From positions 1-6,059 of the forward strand of contig JAGLYR010000326.1 in the NCBI GenBank assembly GCA_023132135.1: a stretch of 6,059 nucleotides of DNA. The letters are read 5' to 3'. Of this stretch, positions 1-5,233 are shown piece by piece (the first letter of the stretch is position 1; every line of letters starts with the position of its first letter). The translations under genes and the position numbers were made by a program. Source of the stretch: Candidatus Eiseniibacteriota bacterium. Lineage in GTDB: Bacteria; Arandabacterota; Arandabacteria; JAGLYR01. The notes beneath the pieces were generated by a model. That model saw only the letters and a list, made by a program, of their open reading frames with translations. It was not told where the DNA came from and ran no database searches.

Positions 1-2
1 CT

Positions 3-68
3 CGTTTGGGGCACGAACCACATGCAGGCAAGATAGTTGCAACGTCAGACCGGAGAAGTTGTGCATAA
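3..68 (+). CDS. Possible 3' end of an upstream gene
   Basis: The first bases read open in frame 3 as a tail ending LGHEPHAGKIVATSDRRSCA and a TAA at 66-68. This stop shares its last A with the ATG of the Mur ligase gene (TAATG), a common arrangement of translationally coupled genes. A competing reading is frame 1, which ends LVWGTNHMQAR at a TAG at 34-36 and has a higher share of G/C at third codon positions. Too little is visible to name a product or to choose firmly between the frames. Confidence 0.3.
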   Translation, partial: RLGHEPHAGKIVATSDRRSCA

Positions 69-1447
69 TGCAGGCTAACGAGAACTACGGCGCGTCGCTT
101 CATCTTCACTTCGTCGGTGTGGGGGGAAGCGGCGTGAGCGCCCTGGCCCAGTATCACGTGATGAGAGGGGGCTCGGCACAGGGAAGCGATCGTTCCTTTG
201 ATGCGGGGCGGAATCTGCAGACACGAGAACGTCTCGAATCGCTGGGCATTGAGATCGTTCCCCAGGACGGGTCGGGATTGACCACAGAGTGCGATGCCGT
301 GATCGTGTCCGGCGCGGTGGAGAACTCCATCCCGGACATCCATGTAGCCCGCCAGCGCAGCATCCCCATTCTTCACCGTTCCGAGCTTCTGGCCCGGTTC
401 GTATCGGAAAAGCACACGACGTCGGTCGCGGGCACGAGCGGGAAATCGACCGTCACCGCCATGATCTTCGAGATTCTCCGCTCCGCGGGCCAGGATCCGT
501 CCTTGATCACCGGTGGGAATCTCATCTCCCTCCAGAAGGAAGGACATCCGGGAAACGCCTGGGTGGGGGAATCCGATCTCCTGGTCATCGAGGCAGACGA
601 AAGTGATGGGAGTTTGATCCGGTACGAGTCGTGGATCGGGGTTCTCCTCAATCTCCATCGCGATCACAAGGAACTGGAGACGCTGGTCGGGTACTTCGAG
701 GGTTTCAGGGATCAGACACGTGGCCCGTTCCTGGTGGGGGAGGATGAAAACCTCGAGCCGTTCCGCGCCGGCGCGGTTGTGTTTGGGCTGGGGCCCGGGT
801 GTGATTTCCGGGCCGAAGCCGTCGATGTTGTCCCCGAGGGTTCCCGGTTCCTCGTCGAGGGCGTCGAGTTTTGTCTCTCGGTTCCCGGCCTTCACAATGT
901 CCGCAACGCCATCGCTGCCGTTGCCGCGTGCCGGGCATCCGGAGTCGACCTGGAAGCTGCCTCCGAGGCACTGACCCGGTTCCGGGGTGTGGAACGGCGC
1001 TTTCAGGTGGTCGGGCGCGTTCGTGGCGTCGAGGTGGTGGATGACTTTGCGCACAACCCGGACAAGATCCGGGCTGCGTTGACCACTGCGCGGGATCGGG
1101 GCGACCGGATTCTCGCTGTCTTCCAGCCCCACGGGTACGGCCCCGTCCGTTTCATGCGTGAGGAACTCGTGGATACGCTGGCCCTGAGCCTGCGGCGCGA
1201 CGACCGGTTGTGGATGCCCGAGATCTTCTACGCCGGGGGAACGGTGAACAGAGACGTCTCTTCGAAGGATATTGTCGAGGAGGTGGCGGCCTTGGGGATT
1301 CCTGCCGTGTACGCGGAGAAGCGGGATGCTCTGGTGGATCTGATCGCCGCGGAGGCGAAGGCGGGCGATGTTGTGGTGATCATGGGCGCTCGCGATCCGT
1401 CGCTGTCCGGCTTCGCCCGGCGGATTCTGGATCGCCTGACTCCCTAG
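68..1447 (+). CDS. Divergent MurC/Mpl-type Mur ligase (ATP-dependent amide ligase)
   Basis: This is a complete three-domain Mur ligase of 459 aa, close to the usual MurC/Mpl length. Family members join an amino acid or peptide to UDP-MurNAc through an acyl-phosphate made with ATP, in the cytoplasm. The N-terminal Rossmann motif is HFVGVGGSG (14-22). The central domain has the P-loop AGTSGKST (121-128), EADESDGS (175-182) and NLHRDH (195-200). The C-terminal part has PGLHNVRNA (273-281), RGVERRFQ (306-313), DDFAHNP (325-331), FQPHGYGP (352-359) and MGARDP (439-444). It departs from orthodox MurC/Mpl at several signature sites: GTSGKS in place of GTHGKT, DDFAHNP in place of DD[YF][GA]HHP, and HGY in place of HRY. 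Its substrate is therefore uncertain; it may be a paralogue rather than the housekeeping MurC. ATG 68 is chosen because GGAG at 52-55 precedes it, whereas the in-frame TTG at 59 lies too close to that site. The gene converges on the anti-sigma gene 15 bp away, with no clear terminator between them. Confidence 0.9.
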   Translation: MQANENYGASLHLHFVGVGGSGVSALAQYHVMRGGSAQGSDRSFDAGRNLQTRERLESLGIEIVPQDGSGLTTECDAVIVSGAVENSIPDIHVARQRSIPILHRSELLARFVSEKHTTSVAGTSGKSTVTAMIFEILRSAGQDPSLITGGNLISLQKEGHPGNAWVGESDLLVIEADESDGSLIRYESWIGVLLNLHRDHKELETLVGYFEGFRDQTRGPFLVGEDENLEPFRAGAVVFGLGPGCDFRAEAVDVVPEGSRFLVEGVEFCLSVPGLHNVRNAIAAVAACRASGVDLEAASEALTRFRGVERRFQVVGRVRGVEVVDDFAHNPDKIRAALTTARDRGDRILAVFQPHGYGPVRFMREELVDTLALSLRRDDRLWMPEIFYAGGTVNRDVSSKDIVEEVAALGIPAVYAEKRDALVDLIAAEAKAGDVVVIMGARDPSLSGFARRILDRLTP

Positions 1448-1462
1448 CCAGATCCGCTGTTT

Positions 1463-2017
1463 CTATTCCTTCAGGAAGGCAATAGCCCGCAAGAAAGCCC
1501 AAAGGGCCGGGATCGCGCTGAGAATCGTCACGGTGAGAGTGGTCACAAGAGGACCGGAAACCCGCTCGAAAACCTGCAGGTGTTCGCTGGGGAAATCGGA
1601 GATCCGCGCAAGGCCTCCCAGGATCGCGTGGCCCATCCATATGACGGGAGCGGCGAGAGTGTCGGCCAGGGCGTCCGTCGCAGGGAGAAGCACCCGGGCA
1701 AGATCCGCTCTCAACATCCACAGGAGGGCGATTCCCACTGCGAACGCGAACGCCGGCGCGAGACTGGCGAACCAACGGGAGCGCTTTTCCACTCGAGCCC
1801 GCGCCAGGGCTTTTTCGGACACACGCCGGGTGAAGTCTGCCGGGAGTTCCGAGGGGACCTCCTGCGCCAGGGCTTCAAGGATTCTTCTCTGCAAAAGGAG
1901 CTCGGCCCGGCAACGACTGCAGCCCGAGAGATGTGCCTGCAGCTCCCGCTCATGAGACCCGGGGAGGGTCCCATCCACTTCCTGAGCAATCCACTGGACG
2001 TAATCGGAGCATTTCAT
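1463..2017 (-). CDS. Zinc-binding (ZAS/zf-HC2) membrane anti-sigma factor
   Basis: The 184-aa product starts MKCSDY and carries the zinc-associated anti-sigma signature H29-x3-C33-x2-C36, with C3 as the probable fourth metal ligand. Such N-terminal domains hold an ECF sigma factor inactive at the cytoplasmic face of the membrane. A charged linker (about 50-82) leads to a hydrophobic segment at 83-102, a weaker one around 122-136 and a strong one at 155-182 that runs almost to the C-terminus. The protein therefore looks multi-pass, with little room for a large periplasmic sensor domain. Its ATG overlaps the sigma stop codon as ATGA (2014-2017), the usual coupled arrangement of a sigma factor with its cognate anti-sigma factor. 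The metal-ligand motif and the context make the role fairly sure. What signal releases the sigma factor is not visible. Confidence 0.9.
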   Translation of the reverse strand: MKCSDYVQWIAQEVDGTLPGSHERELQAHLSGCSRCRAELLLQRRILEALAQEVPSELPADFTRRVSEKALARARVEKRSRWFASLAPAFAFAVGIALLWMLRADLARVLLPATDALADTLAAPVIWMGHAILGGLARISDFPSEHLQVFERVSGPLVTTLTVTILSAIPALWAFLRAIAFLKE

Positions 2018-2688
2018 CCGGACTGCCCTCCGTCAGCCACCGTTTCCGGGGCACGTTCACCCACAAGGCCCGCCAGGTCCGGGTGGGCCAGCACCAGGTT
2101 CCTGAGGCGCGCTCTGGCCCGGCGAATGTGCGTCTTGACCGTGCCCATGGGAAGATTCATGATCTCGGCAATCTCCTCGTACCGGGTCTGGTGGACGTAG
2201 AACAGTGTCAGAACCGTGCGGTACCGTACCGGCAATTGCTCCACCAGTTCCTGAACGCGCCGGGAAACGTCCCTCCGTTCAATCTGCTCCTCCAGGTTCT
2301 CCCGGGTGTCCGACAGGAGCCAGTGGACTTTCTCTTCGCCCTCTTCCTCGAAAGAGAGATGCCGACCTCGCCGGCCGCGCTTGCGGAGCTCCGAGAGGCA
2401 GAGATTATGAGCGATCTTGTAGATCCAGGTGCTGAACCGGCTGCCGCTTCGGAAGCGGGGAAGAGCCCGGTACACCCGAAGGAAAACCTCCTGGGTGAGG
2501 TCCTCGTCATCGGGGCTTCCCACCATCCGCCGGACCAGCCGGTGGATCCTGTGCTTGTACCGGTCGACGAGCTCCGTGAAGGCGCCGTGGTCGTGTTCCA
2601 GGCAGCGGAGGACGAGTTCTTCATCGCTCTGCTCAACCAGGGGTTTCTCGTGGTCCATTGTCTGTTCCCGGGACAGGCGCTCATTCAC
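2014..2688 (-). CDS. ECF-family RNA polymerase sigma factor (sigma-70 regions 2 and 4)
   Basis: Numbered from the GTG at 2688 (224 aa), region 2 spans about 21-107. It includes DDEDLTQEVFLRVYRAL (60-76), which contacts core RNA polymerase, and FSTWIYKIAHNLCLSELRKR (85-104), which recognises the -10 element. An acidic linker follows. Region 4 (about 143-196) includes QLPVRYRTV and a helix-turn-helix around YEEIAEIMNLPMGTVKTHIR that reads the -35. There is no region 1 or 3, as expected for an ECF factor. The start is uncertain. GTG 2688 has GGAG five bases upstream; ATG 2658 (214 aa) has only GGGAA; ATG 2736 has no clear ribosome site. The longest open frame, to 2898, is unlikely because it would run through the proposed promoter at 2792-2820. 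The gene is cotranscribed with the anti-sigma gene through a 4-nt overlap and is probably autoregulated. Confidence 0.93.
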   Translation of the reverse strand: MNERLSREQTMDHEKPLVEQSDEELVLRCLEHDHGAFTELVDRYKHRIHRLVRRMVGSPDDEDLTQEVFLRVYRALPRFRSGSRFSTWIYKIAHNLCLSELRKRGRRGRHLSFEEEGEEKVHWLLSDTRENLEEQIERRDVSRRVQELVEQLPVRYRTVLTLFYVHQTRYEEIAEIMNLPMGTVKTHIRRARARLRNLVLAHPDLAGLVGERAPETVADGGQSG

Positions 2689-2791
2689 CTTGACTCCGAA
2701 GGGGCGGTCAAGCGCTCCAGCGTCAATTCTAGACATTATCCGTGAATCCCGCAAGGGCCTGGATGCGCTGGTCTCTCTGCTTCCATCTGAG

Positions 2792-2820
2792 TAGACGCCC
2801 GCGGCGATGAGAATGTTTCG
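2792..2820 (-). promoter_or_regulatory. ECF-type promoter for the sigma/anti-sigma operon
   Basis: On the minus strand CGAAAC (2820-2815) is followed after exactly 17 bases by CGTCTA (2797-2792). This fits the general -35 GAAAC / -10 CGTC pattern of ECF promoters (for example Bacillus sigma-M and sigma-X types). Transcription would begin near 2785, upstream of all plausible sigma start codons. The same two hexamers at the same spacing occur on the opposite strand at 2851-2879, which strengthens the call. Confidence 0.65.
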
Positions 2821-2850
2821 CCGGTAGATGGAACGAAAGCGGATTCCGGG

Positions 2851-2879
2851 TGAAACAATTGACCCGGGGGTGGCGTCTA
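2851..2879 (+). promoter_or_regulatory. ECF-type promoter for the DUF6249-like gene
   Basis: TGAAAC (2851-2856), a 17-base spacer and CGTCTA (2874-2879) match the divergent sigma-operon promoter in sequence and spacing. Transcription would begin near 2886 and leave a leader of about 84 nt before the GTG at 2970. The 30 bp between the two facing -35 elements contains GGAA-N10-TTCC (2830-2847), which could be an operator but may be chance. Confidence 0.65.
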
Positions 2880-2969
2880 TGCGGGGTGGAACGGACAACC
2901 CGGGGGCGCTGGGGAGAGGCCCGAGATCGGGTGCAATCCGGAGCGCTCATCGAACAAGGAGGAGTCGTC

Positions 2970-3368
2970 GTGCAAGAAGGGGTGATAGCGGTCTTTATTC
3001 CGATCTTCGCTATTCTGGCGGCTTTCGCAGTGGCTATTGTTGCGATGGTCCTCAAGTCCAGGGCGAAGGACCGGCAGCACAGAGAACGGATGTTCCTTGC
3101 CGAGAAGGGACTCGAGATCCCTCCGGAGCTGTATGGGACCCAGGAGGAGAAGAAGCCCAGCGATTTCCGCGCAGTCCGCGCGCTGCTTATGATTCTGGGT
3201 GCGATAACGTTCTTCGTCGGGATTGGCGTCATGGTTTCCCTGACCACGCGGAACGGTTTCTATGAAGGTGTCTACGGCATGATTCCGCTCTTCATCGGTC
3301 TCGGCTTTCTGGCCGCAGAGCGGATGATTGTGAAGTATGTCGTGAAGGCTAACGGGGATAACAATTAG
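2970..3368 (+). CDS. Small three-helix membrane protein, DUF6249-like
   Basis: The 132-aa product has a hydrophobic N-terminal helix (about 5-28) and a basic segment KSRAKDRQHRER (29-40). Next come MFLAEKGLEIPPELYG (41-56), two further hydrophobic segments (about 70-91 and 101-117) and a short basic tail. The 'EKG-x-x-[IV]-P-x-E-L' signature after a first membrane helix, and a C-terminal GMIPLFIGLGFL stretch, recall the DUF6249 family as I remember it. Its biochemical function is unknown. The GTG at 2970 is chosen because AAGGAGGAG (2956-2964) lies five bases upstream. The open frame extends to an ATG at 2850, but that would place the start inside the proposed promoter and adds a basic, unconserved-looking stretch. 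It is divergent from the sigma gene and probably transcribed by that sigma factor, so it may be a regulon member acting in the envelope. Confidence 0.8.
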   Translation: MQEGVIAVFIPIFAILAAFAVAIVAMVLKSRAKDRQHRERMFLAEKGLEIPPELYGTQEEKKPSDFRAVRALLMILGAITFFVGIGVMVSLTTRNGFYEGVYGMIPLFIGLGFLAAERMIVKYVVKANGDNN

Positions 3369-3421
3369 CCGGCGGAATACTGCCCTGTTTCCTCGACACC
3401 CTGTCGCTTGTTACTCGCCCA

Positions 3422-3459
3422 CGTCACACGGGCCGGGCATTGGCCCCGGCCCAGTGACG
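3422..3459 (+). terminator. Two-part GC-rich hairpin, terminator-like, without U tract
   Basis: CGTCAC (3422-3427) pairs with GTGACG (3454-3459). Inside it GGGCCGGG (3430-3437) pairs with CCCGGCCC (3445-3452) around a 7-nt loop. Only AC on one side and A on the other interrupt the 14 base pairs. It begins 53 bp past the stop of the DUF6249-like gene, where a terminator is expected. No run of T follows on either strand, so intrinsic termination is not assured and another RNA role is possible. Confidence 0.5.
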
Positions 3460-3546
3460 GGTGGCACTGGCATCAAACCTGCTGTATCCCTTCCCCCAGT
3501 AACACCAACTGCACGACCACAGCGCGATAACCCTTTGTCTGCTCAT

Positions 3547-3572
3547 CGATTCGCAGTTTTTGTCGTGAATCG
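3547..3572 (+). other. Small stem-loop upstream of the PPC-protein gene
   Basis: CGATTCGC (3547-3554) can pair with GTGAATCG (3565-3572), giving eight pairs with one G-U, around a 10-nt loop that contains five T. It sits about 140 bp before the next start codon and directly before the direct repeats. A role is not known; it could be a leader structure or chance. Confidence 0.3.
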
Positions 3573-3577
3573 GGGAT

Positions 3578-3611
3578 CGTGCATTCTGCCCGGGCGACCG
3601 TGCATTCTGCC
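3578..3611. repeat. Pair of 13-bp direct repeats, 21-bp period
   Basis: CGTGCATTCTGCC occurs at 3578-3590 and again, identically, at 3599-3611. GGCG follows each copy at the same offset. The period of 21 bp is two helical turns, so both copies face the same side of the DNA, as is common for tandem regulator sites. The second copy is also part of an inverted repeat, CCGTG (3598-3602) with CACGG (3611-3615). It lies about 100-130 bp upstream of the secreted-protein start codon. Confidence 0.6.
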
Positions 3612-3709
3612 ACGGCGCTGCCTAGCTCAGTTTCAGGAAGGAGGGATGCCCCGTCGTTGGTGCTGGAAAAGAGGAAGTCCACCCACGTACTTGAAATCCG
3701 GAGGTAGAA

Positions 3710-4810
3710 ATGAGAATCGTTTCACTGCTGACAGTCATTGCTTTCCTGGGACTCACCGCCGCGGCCTTCGCCGGCACTCCCTTGACTTCGAACAAGGTCG
3801 ATTCCAGTGCCCTCAGGGCGCTGAAGGATGCCATGGAGCACGGCTATCCCGACTATGCGGGCCGTCGTGTGGGTGGGGAAGACATGGCCAATGCAACCGC
3901 CATCCCGGGGCTTCCGTTCACCGACTCGGGCAACACCTGCCAGTTCCTGGATAACTATGATGAAGCCTGTCCGTACACCGATTCCACATCACCCGACGTT
4001 GTCTACTTCATGAAACCTCCCAGTGACATCGAGGTCGACATCTCACTCTGCAACTCGTACTACGATACCAAAGTCTACGTTTACGATGCCGCTGGAATGG
4101 CCGTTGCCTGTAACGACGATGCCTGTGATGGGCCCAACTATAGCTCCCCATACTTGTCGTGCATCCAGTGTCTCCAACTCGCGGGCGGCCAGACGTATTA
4201 CATTGTTGTCGACGGCTACGGTGGAGACTGCGGGGAATACATTCTCGATGTCTCCGAGTGCGTGCCTCCCGACCCGCCCTGTGATCTCGTATGCCCGGAA
4301 GGCGCGATCCTGGAACAGGAACCCGAATGCTTTGACCTTCTCAATGACGTCTGGAACGGTGGTTGTAACTCCGACCCTCCGGTGTTCCAGACCCTCCAGC
4401 CCGACTGCGACGGTTCCATCGTTGTGTGTGGTACGAGTGCGTACGATTACAGCGGTAGTGGCTACCGCGACACGGACTGGTACGAGATCATCCTGACGGA
4501 GGCGACGGAGCTCACCCTCTGCGTTGTCGCCCAGTTCGCGCCGCAGATCCTCATCGTTGAGGTCTTTGACTACTGCAACTCGTATGATACCTCCCGCATT
4601 GCCTGGGGACCGGCCTGTGAGCCCGTGTGCCTGACCGACACCCTCGAGCCCGGCAAGTACTGGTTGTGGGTGGGCCCGGATTTCTACGAGAACGGCAATG
4701 TTCCCTGCGGCTGGGGATACATCATGACGGTCGACGGTTTCTACCCGCCGGGCGGCCCCTCCGCCACCAAGGAGACCAGCTGGGGAGCGGTCAAGGGCCT
4801 GTACAGGTAG
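3710..4810 (+). CDS. Secreted cysteine-rich protein with two PPC-like domains and WG-K-YR tail
   Basis: The 366-aa product begins with a Sec signal peptide (MRIVSLLTVIAFLGLTAAAFA, cleavage near residue 21). Two beta-rich regions follow, about 70-184 and 193-343. Both resemble bacterial pre-peptidase C-terminal (PPC) domains: SPDVVYFMKP, VDISLCNSYYDTKVYVYD and GGQTYYIVVDGYGGDCGEYILDV in the first; DTDWYEIILTEATELTLCV and LEPGKYWLWVG in the second. Twenty cysteines in the mature part suggest many disulfides and an extracytoplasmic location. There is no peptidase or other catalytic domain, so it may bind or scaffold at the surface. The last residues, TKETSWGAVKGLYR (353-366), match the tail of the secreted protein at 5350-6009 and may be a sorting signal. 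The ATG has GGAGG five bases upstream. The gene appears monocistronic, flanked by hairpins on both sides. Confidence 0.85.
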   Translation: MRIVSLLTVIAFLGLTAAAFAGTPLTSNKVDSSALRALKDAMEHGYPDYAGRRVGGEDMANATAIPGLPFTDSGNTCQFLDNYDEACPYTDSTSPDVVYFMKPPSDIEVDISLCNSYYDTKVYVYDAAGMAVACNDDACDGPNYSSPYLSCIQCLQLAGGQTYYIVVDGYGGDCGEYILDVSECVPPDPPCDLVCPEGAILEQEPECFDLLNDVWNGGCNSDPPVFQTLQPDCDGSIVVCGTSAYDYSGSGYRDTDWYEIILTEATELTLCVVAQFAPQILIVEVFDYCNSYDTSRIAWGPACEPVCLTDTLEPGKYWLWVGPDFYENGNVPCGWGYIMTVDGFYPPGGPSATKETSWGAVKGLYR

Positions 4811-4835
4811 ACTTCTCCAAAGCGATTCTTATCCC

Positions 4836-4859
4836 GGGGCCCCGCATTTGCGGGGCCCC
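4836..4859. terminator. Perfect GC hairpin between convergent genes
   Basis: GGGGCCCCGC (4836-4845) and GCGGGGCCCC (4850-4859) form a perfect 10-bp stem around an ATTT loop. It lies 25 bp after the stop of the PPC protein and directly abuts the stop codon of the convergent UPF0339 gene. It can therefore serve both strands. Neither side has a T run, as for the hairpin at 3422-3459. Confidence 0.7.
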
Positions 4860-5180
4860 TCACTGCCTCTGCACGGCTCTTCTCACCGCCTGAATTCCAT
4901 CATCCCGGCCCCGCTTGGTGGTGTACCTCTCGCTGACGCCGATGATCTCGCCGTTGGCTGCAGTCAGCGTGAAATAGAACTGCCCGTCGGAAGATCCCTT
5001 CCGGTGAAACCGTTCGACCTTTGCGACATTCGCCTTGACGGCCCGGATTCCTTTTTCGCAGGACGACCTGGAGGCGTAGCCCTCGCTTCTCAGGACAACC
5101 CGGCCGTTTCGGGCAATGAGGCGGAAGTAGAACTGCTGATCTTTACCGCGATGAATCTGGAACTTGGGATTGGTCATCAT
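4860..5180 (-). CDS. UPF0339 (DUF1508/YegP-like) protein with two tandem repeats
   Basis: The 106-aa product consists of two copies of the roughly 47-residue UPF0339 unit. Repeat 1 (about 6-52) contains KFQIHRGKDQQFYFRL, then ARNGRVVLRSEGYASR and a helix GIRAVKANV. Repeat 2 (about 57-103) contains FHRKGSSDGQFYFTL, then AANGEIIGVSERYTTK and GIQAVRRAV. The F-Y-F-x-L, N-G-x-[VI]-[VI] and G-I-x-[AS]-V positions agree between copies. The domain is small, alpha/beta and cytoplasmic; its molecular role is not settled. Repeat 2 carries S-E-R-Y where repeat 1 has the family's S-E-G-Y. ATG 5180 is chosen because GGAGG (5191-5187) lies six bases upstream; the in-frame GTG at 5186 touches that site and is an unlikely start. 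It stands alone, convergent with the PPC-protein gene and divergent from the next. Confidence 0.92.
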   Translation of the reverse strand: MMTNPKFQIHRGKDQQFYFRLIARNGRVVLRSEGYASRSSCEKGIRAVKANVAKVERFHRKGSSDGQFYFTLTAANGEIIGVSERYTTKRGRDDGIQAVRRAVQRQ

Positions 5181-5204
5181 TGACACCCTCCTGGCCCGAA
5201 TCAG

Positions 5205-5233
5205 ATTCTACCATTTTCCTCCATTGCCCTGAA
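5205..5233 (-). promoter_or_regulatory. Possible sigma-70-type promoter for the UPF0339 gene
   Basis: On the minus strand TAGAAT (5210-5205) is one base from the -10 consensus. A weak -35, TTCAGG (5233-5228), lies 17 bp upstream. Transcription would start near 5198, leaving a leader of about 18 nt that contains the GGAGG site. The -35 matches only half of the consensus, so the call rests on the -10 and its position. Confidence 0.3.

Larger units (their letters stand above)
3369..3709. other. 341-bp non-coding spacer with structured elements
   Basis: No convincing gene is present here. Reading frames that cross it have no ribosome site that fits and give low-complexity, basic translations. 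It contains a strong hairpin just after the DUF6249-like gene (3422-3459), a small hairpin (3547-3572), a pair of 13-bp direct repeats (3578-3611) and, at its end, GGAGG (3700-3704) serving the next gene. I saw no clear -35/-10 pair, so the promoter of the downstream gene is unassigned. Confidence 0.6.

Noticed and set aside
705-971. Minus-strand open frame (88 aa) inside the Mur ligase gene
   Set aside because: It is an antisense shadow rich in Arg, Pro and Gly with no ribosome site or domain.
1448-1480. Terminator between the convergent Mur ligase and anti-sigma genes
   Set aside because: Only a 4-bp stem (CCTT/AAGG) near 1469-1480, inside the anti-sigma coding end, can be drawn. That is too weak to call.
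1580-2200. Plus-strand open frame (206 aa) opposite the anti-sigma gene
   Set aside because: The real gene on the minus strand has the H-x3-C-x2-C zinc motif and membrane helices. The plus frame is arginine-rich low-quality translation.
1933-2745. Long plus-strand open frame (270 aa) opposite the sigma gene
   Set aside because: It is a mirror of the sigma factor's coding strand in GC-rich DNA. The minus-strand translation has clear sigma region 2 and 4 motifs, and the plus-strand one resembles nothing and lacks a ribosome site.
2689-2898. N-terminal extension of the sigma factor to the ATG at 2898
   Set aside because: It would cover the proposed promoter at 2792-2820, has no sigma-like sequence, and would overlap the divergent promoter for the DUF6249-like gene.
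2850-2969. N-terminal extension of the DUF6249-like protein to the ATG at 2850
   Set aside because: The ATG falls at the proposed -35 element and lacks a good ribosome site, whereas the GTG at 2970 has AAGGAGGAG at ideal spacing.
3454-3954. Open frame (166 aa) across the spacer and the start of the PPC gene
   Set aside because: It overlaps the signal-peptide coding region of the well-supported 3710 gene in another frame and its translation has no recognisable feature. Its internal ATG at 3646 has a GGAGGG only one base away, too close to act.
4023-4496. Threonine/serine-rich open frame within the PPC gene
   Set aside because: It is a frame-shadow of the PPC protein; the composition is typical of shifted reading in this codon usage.
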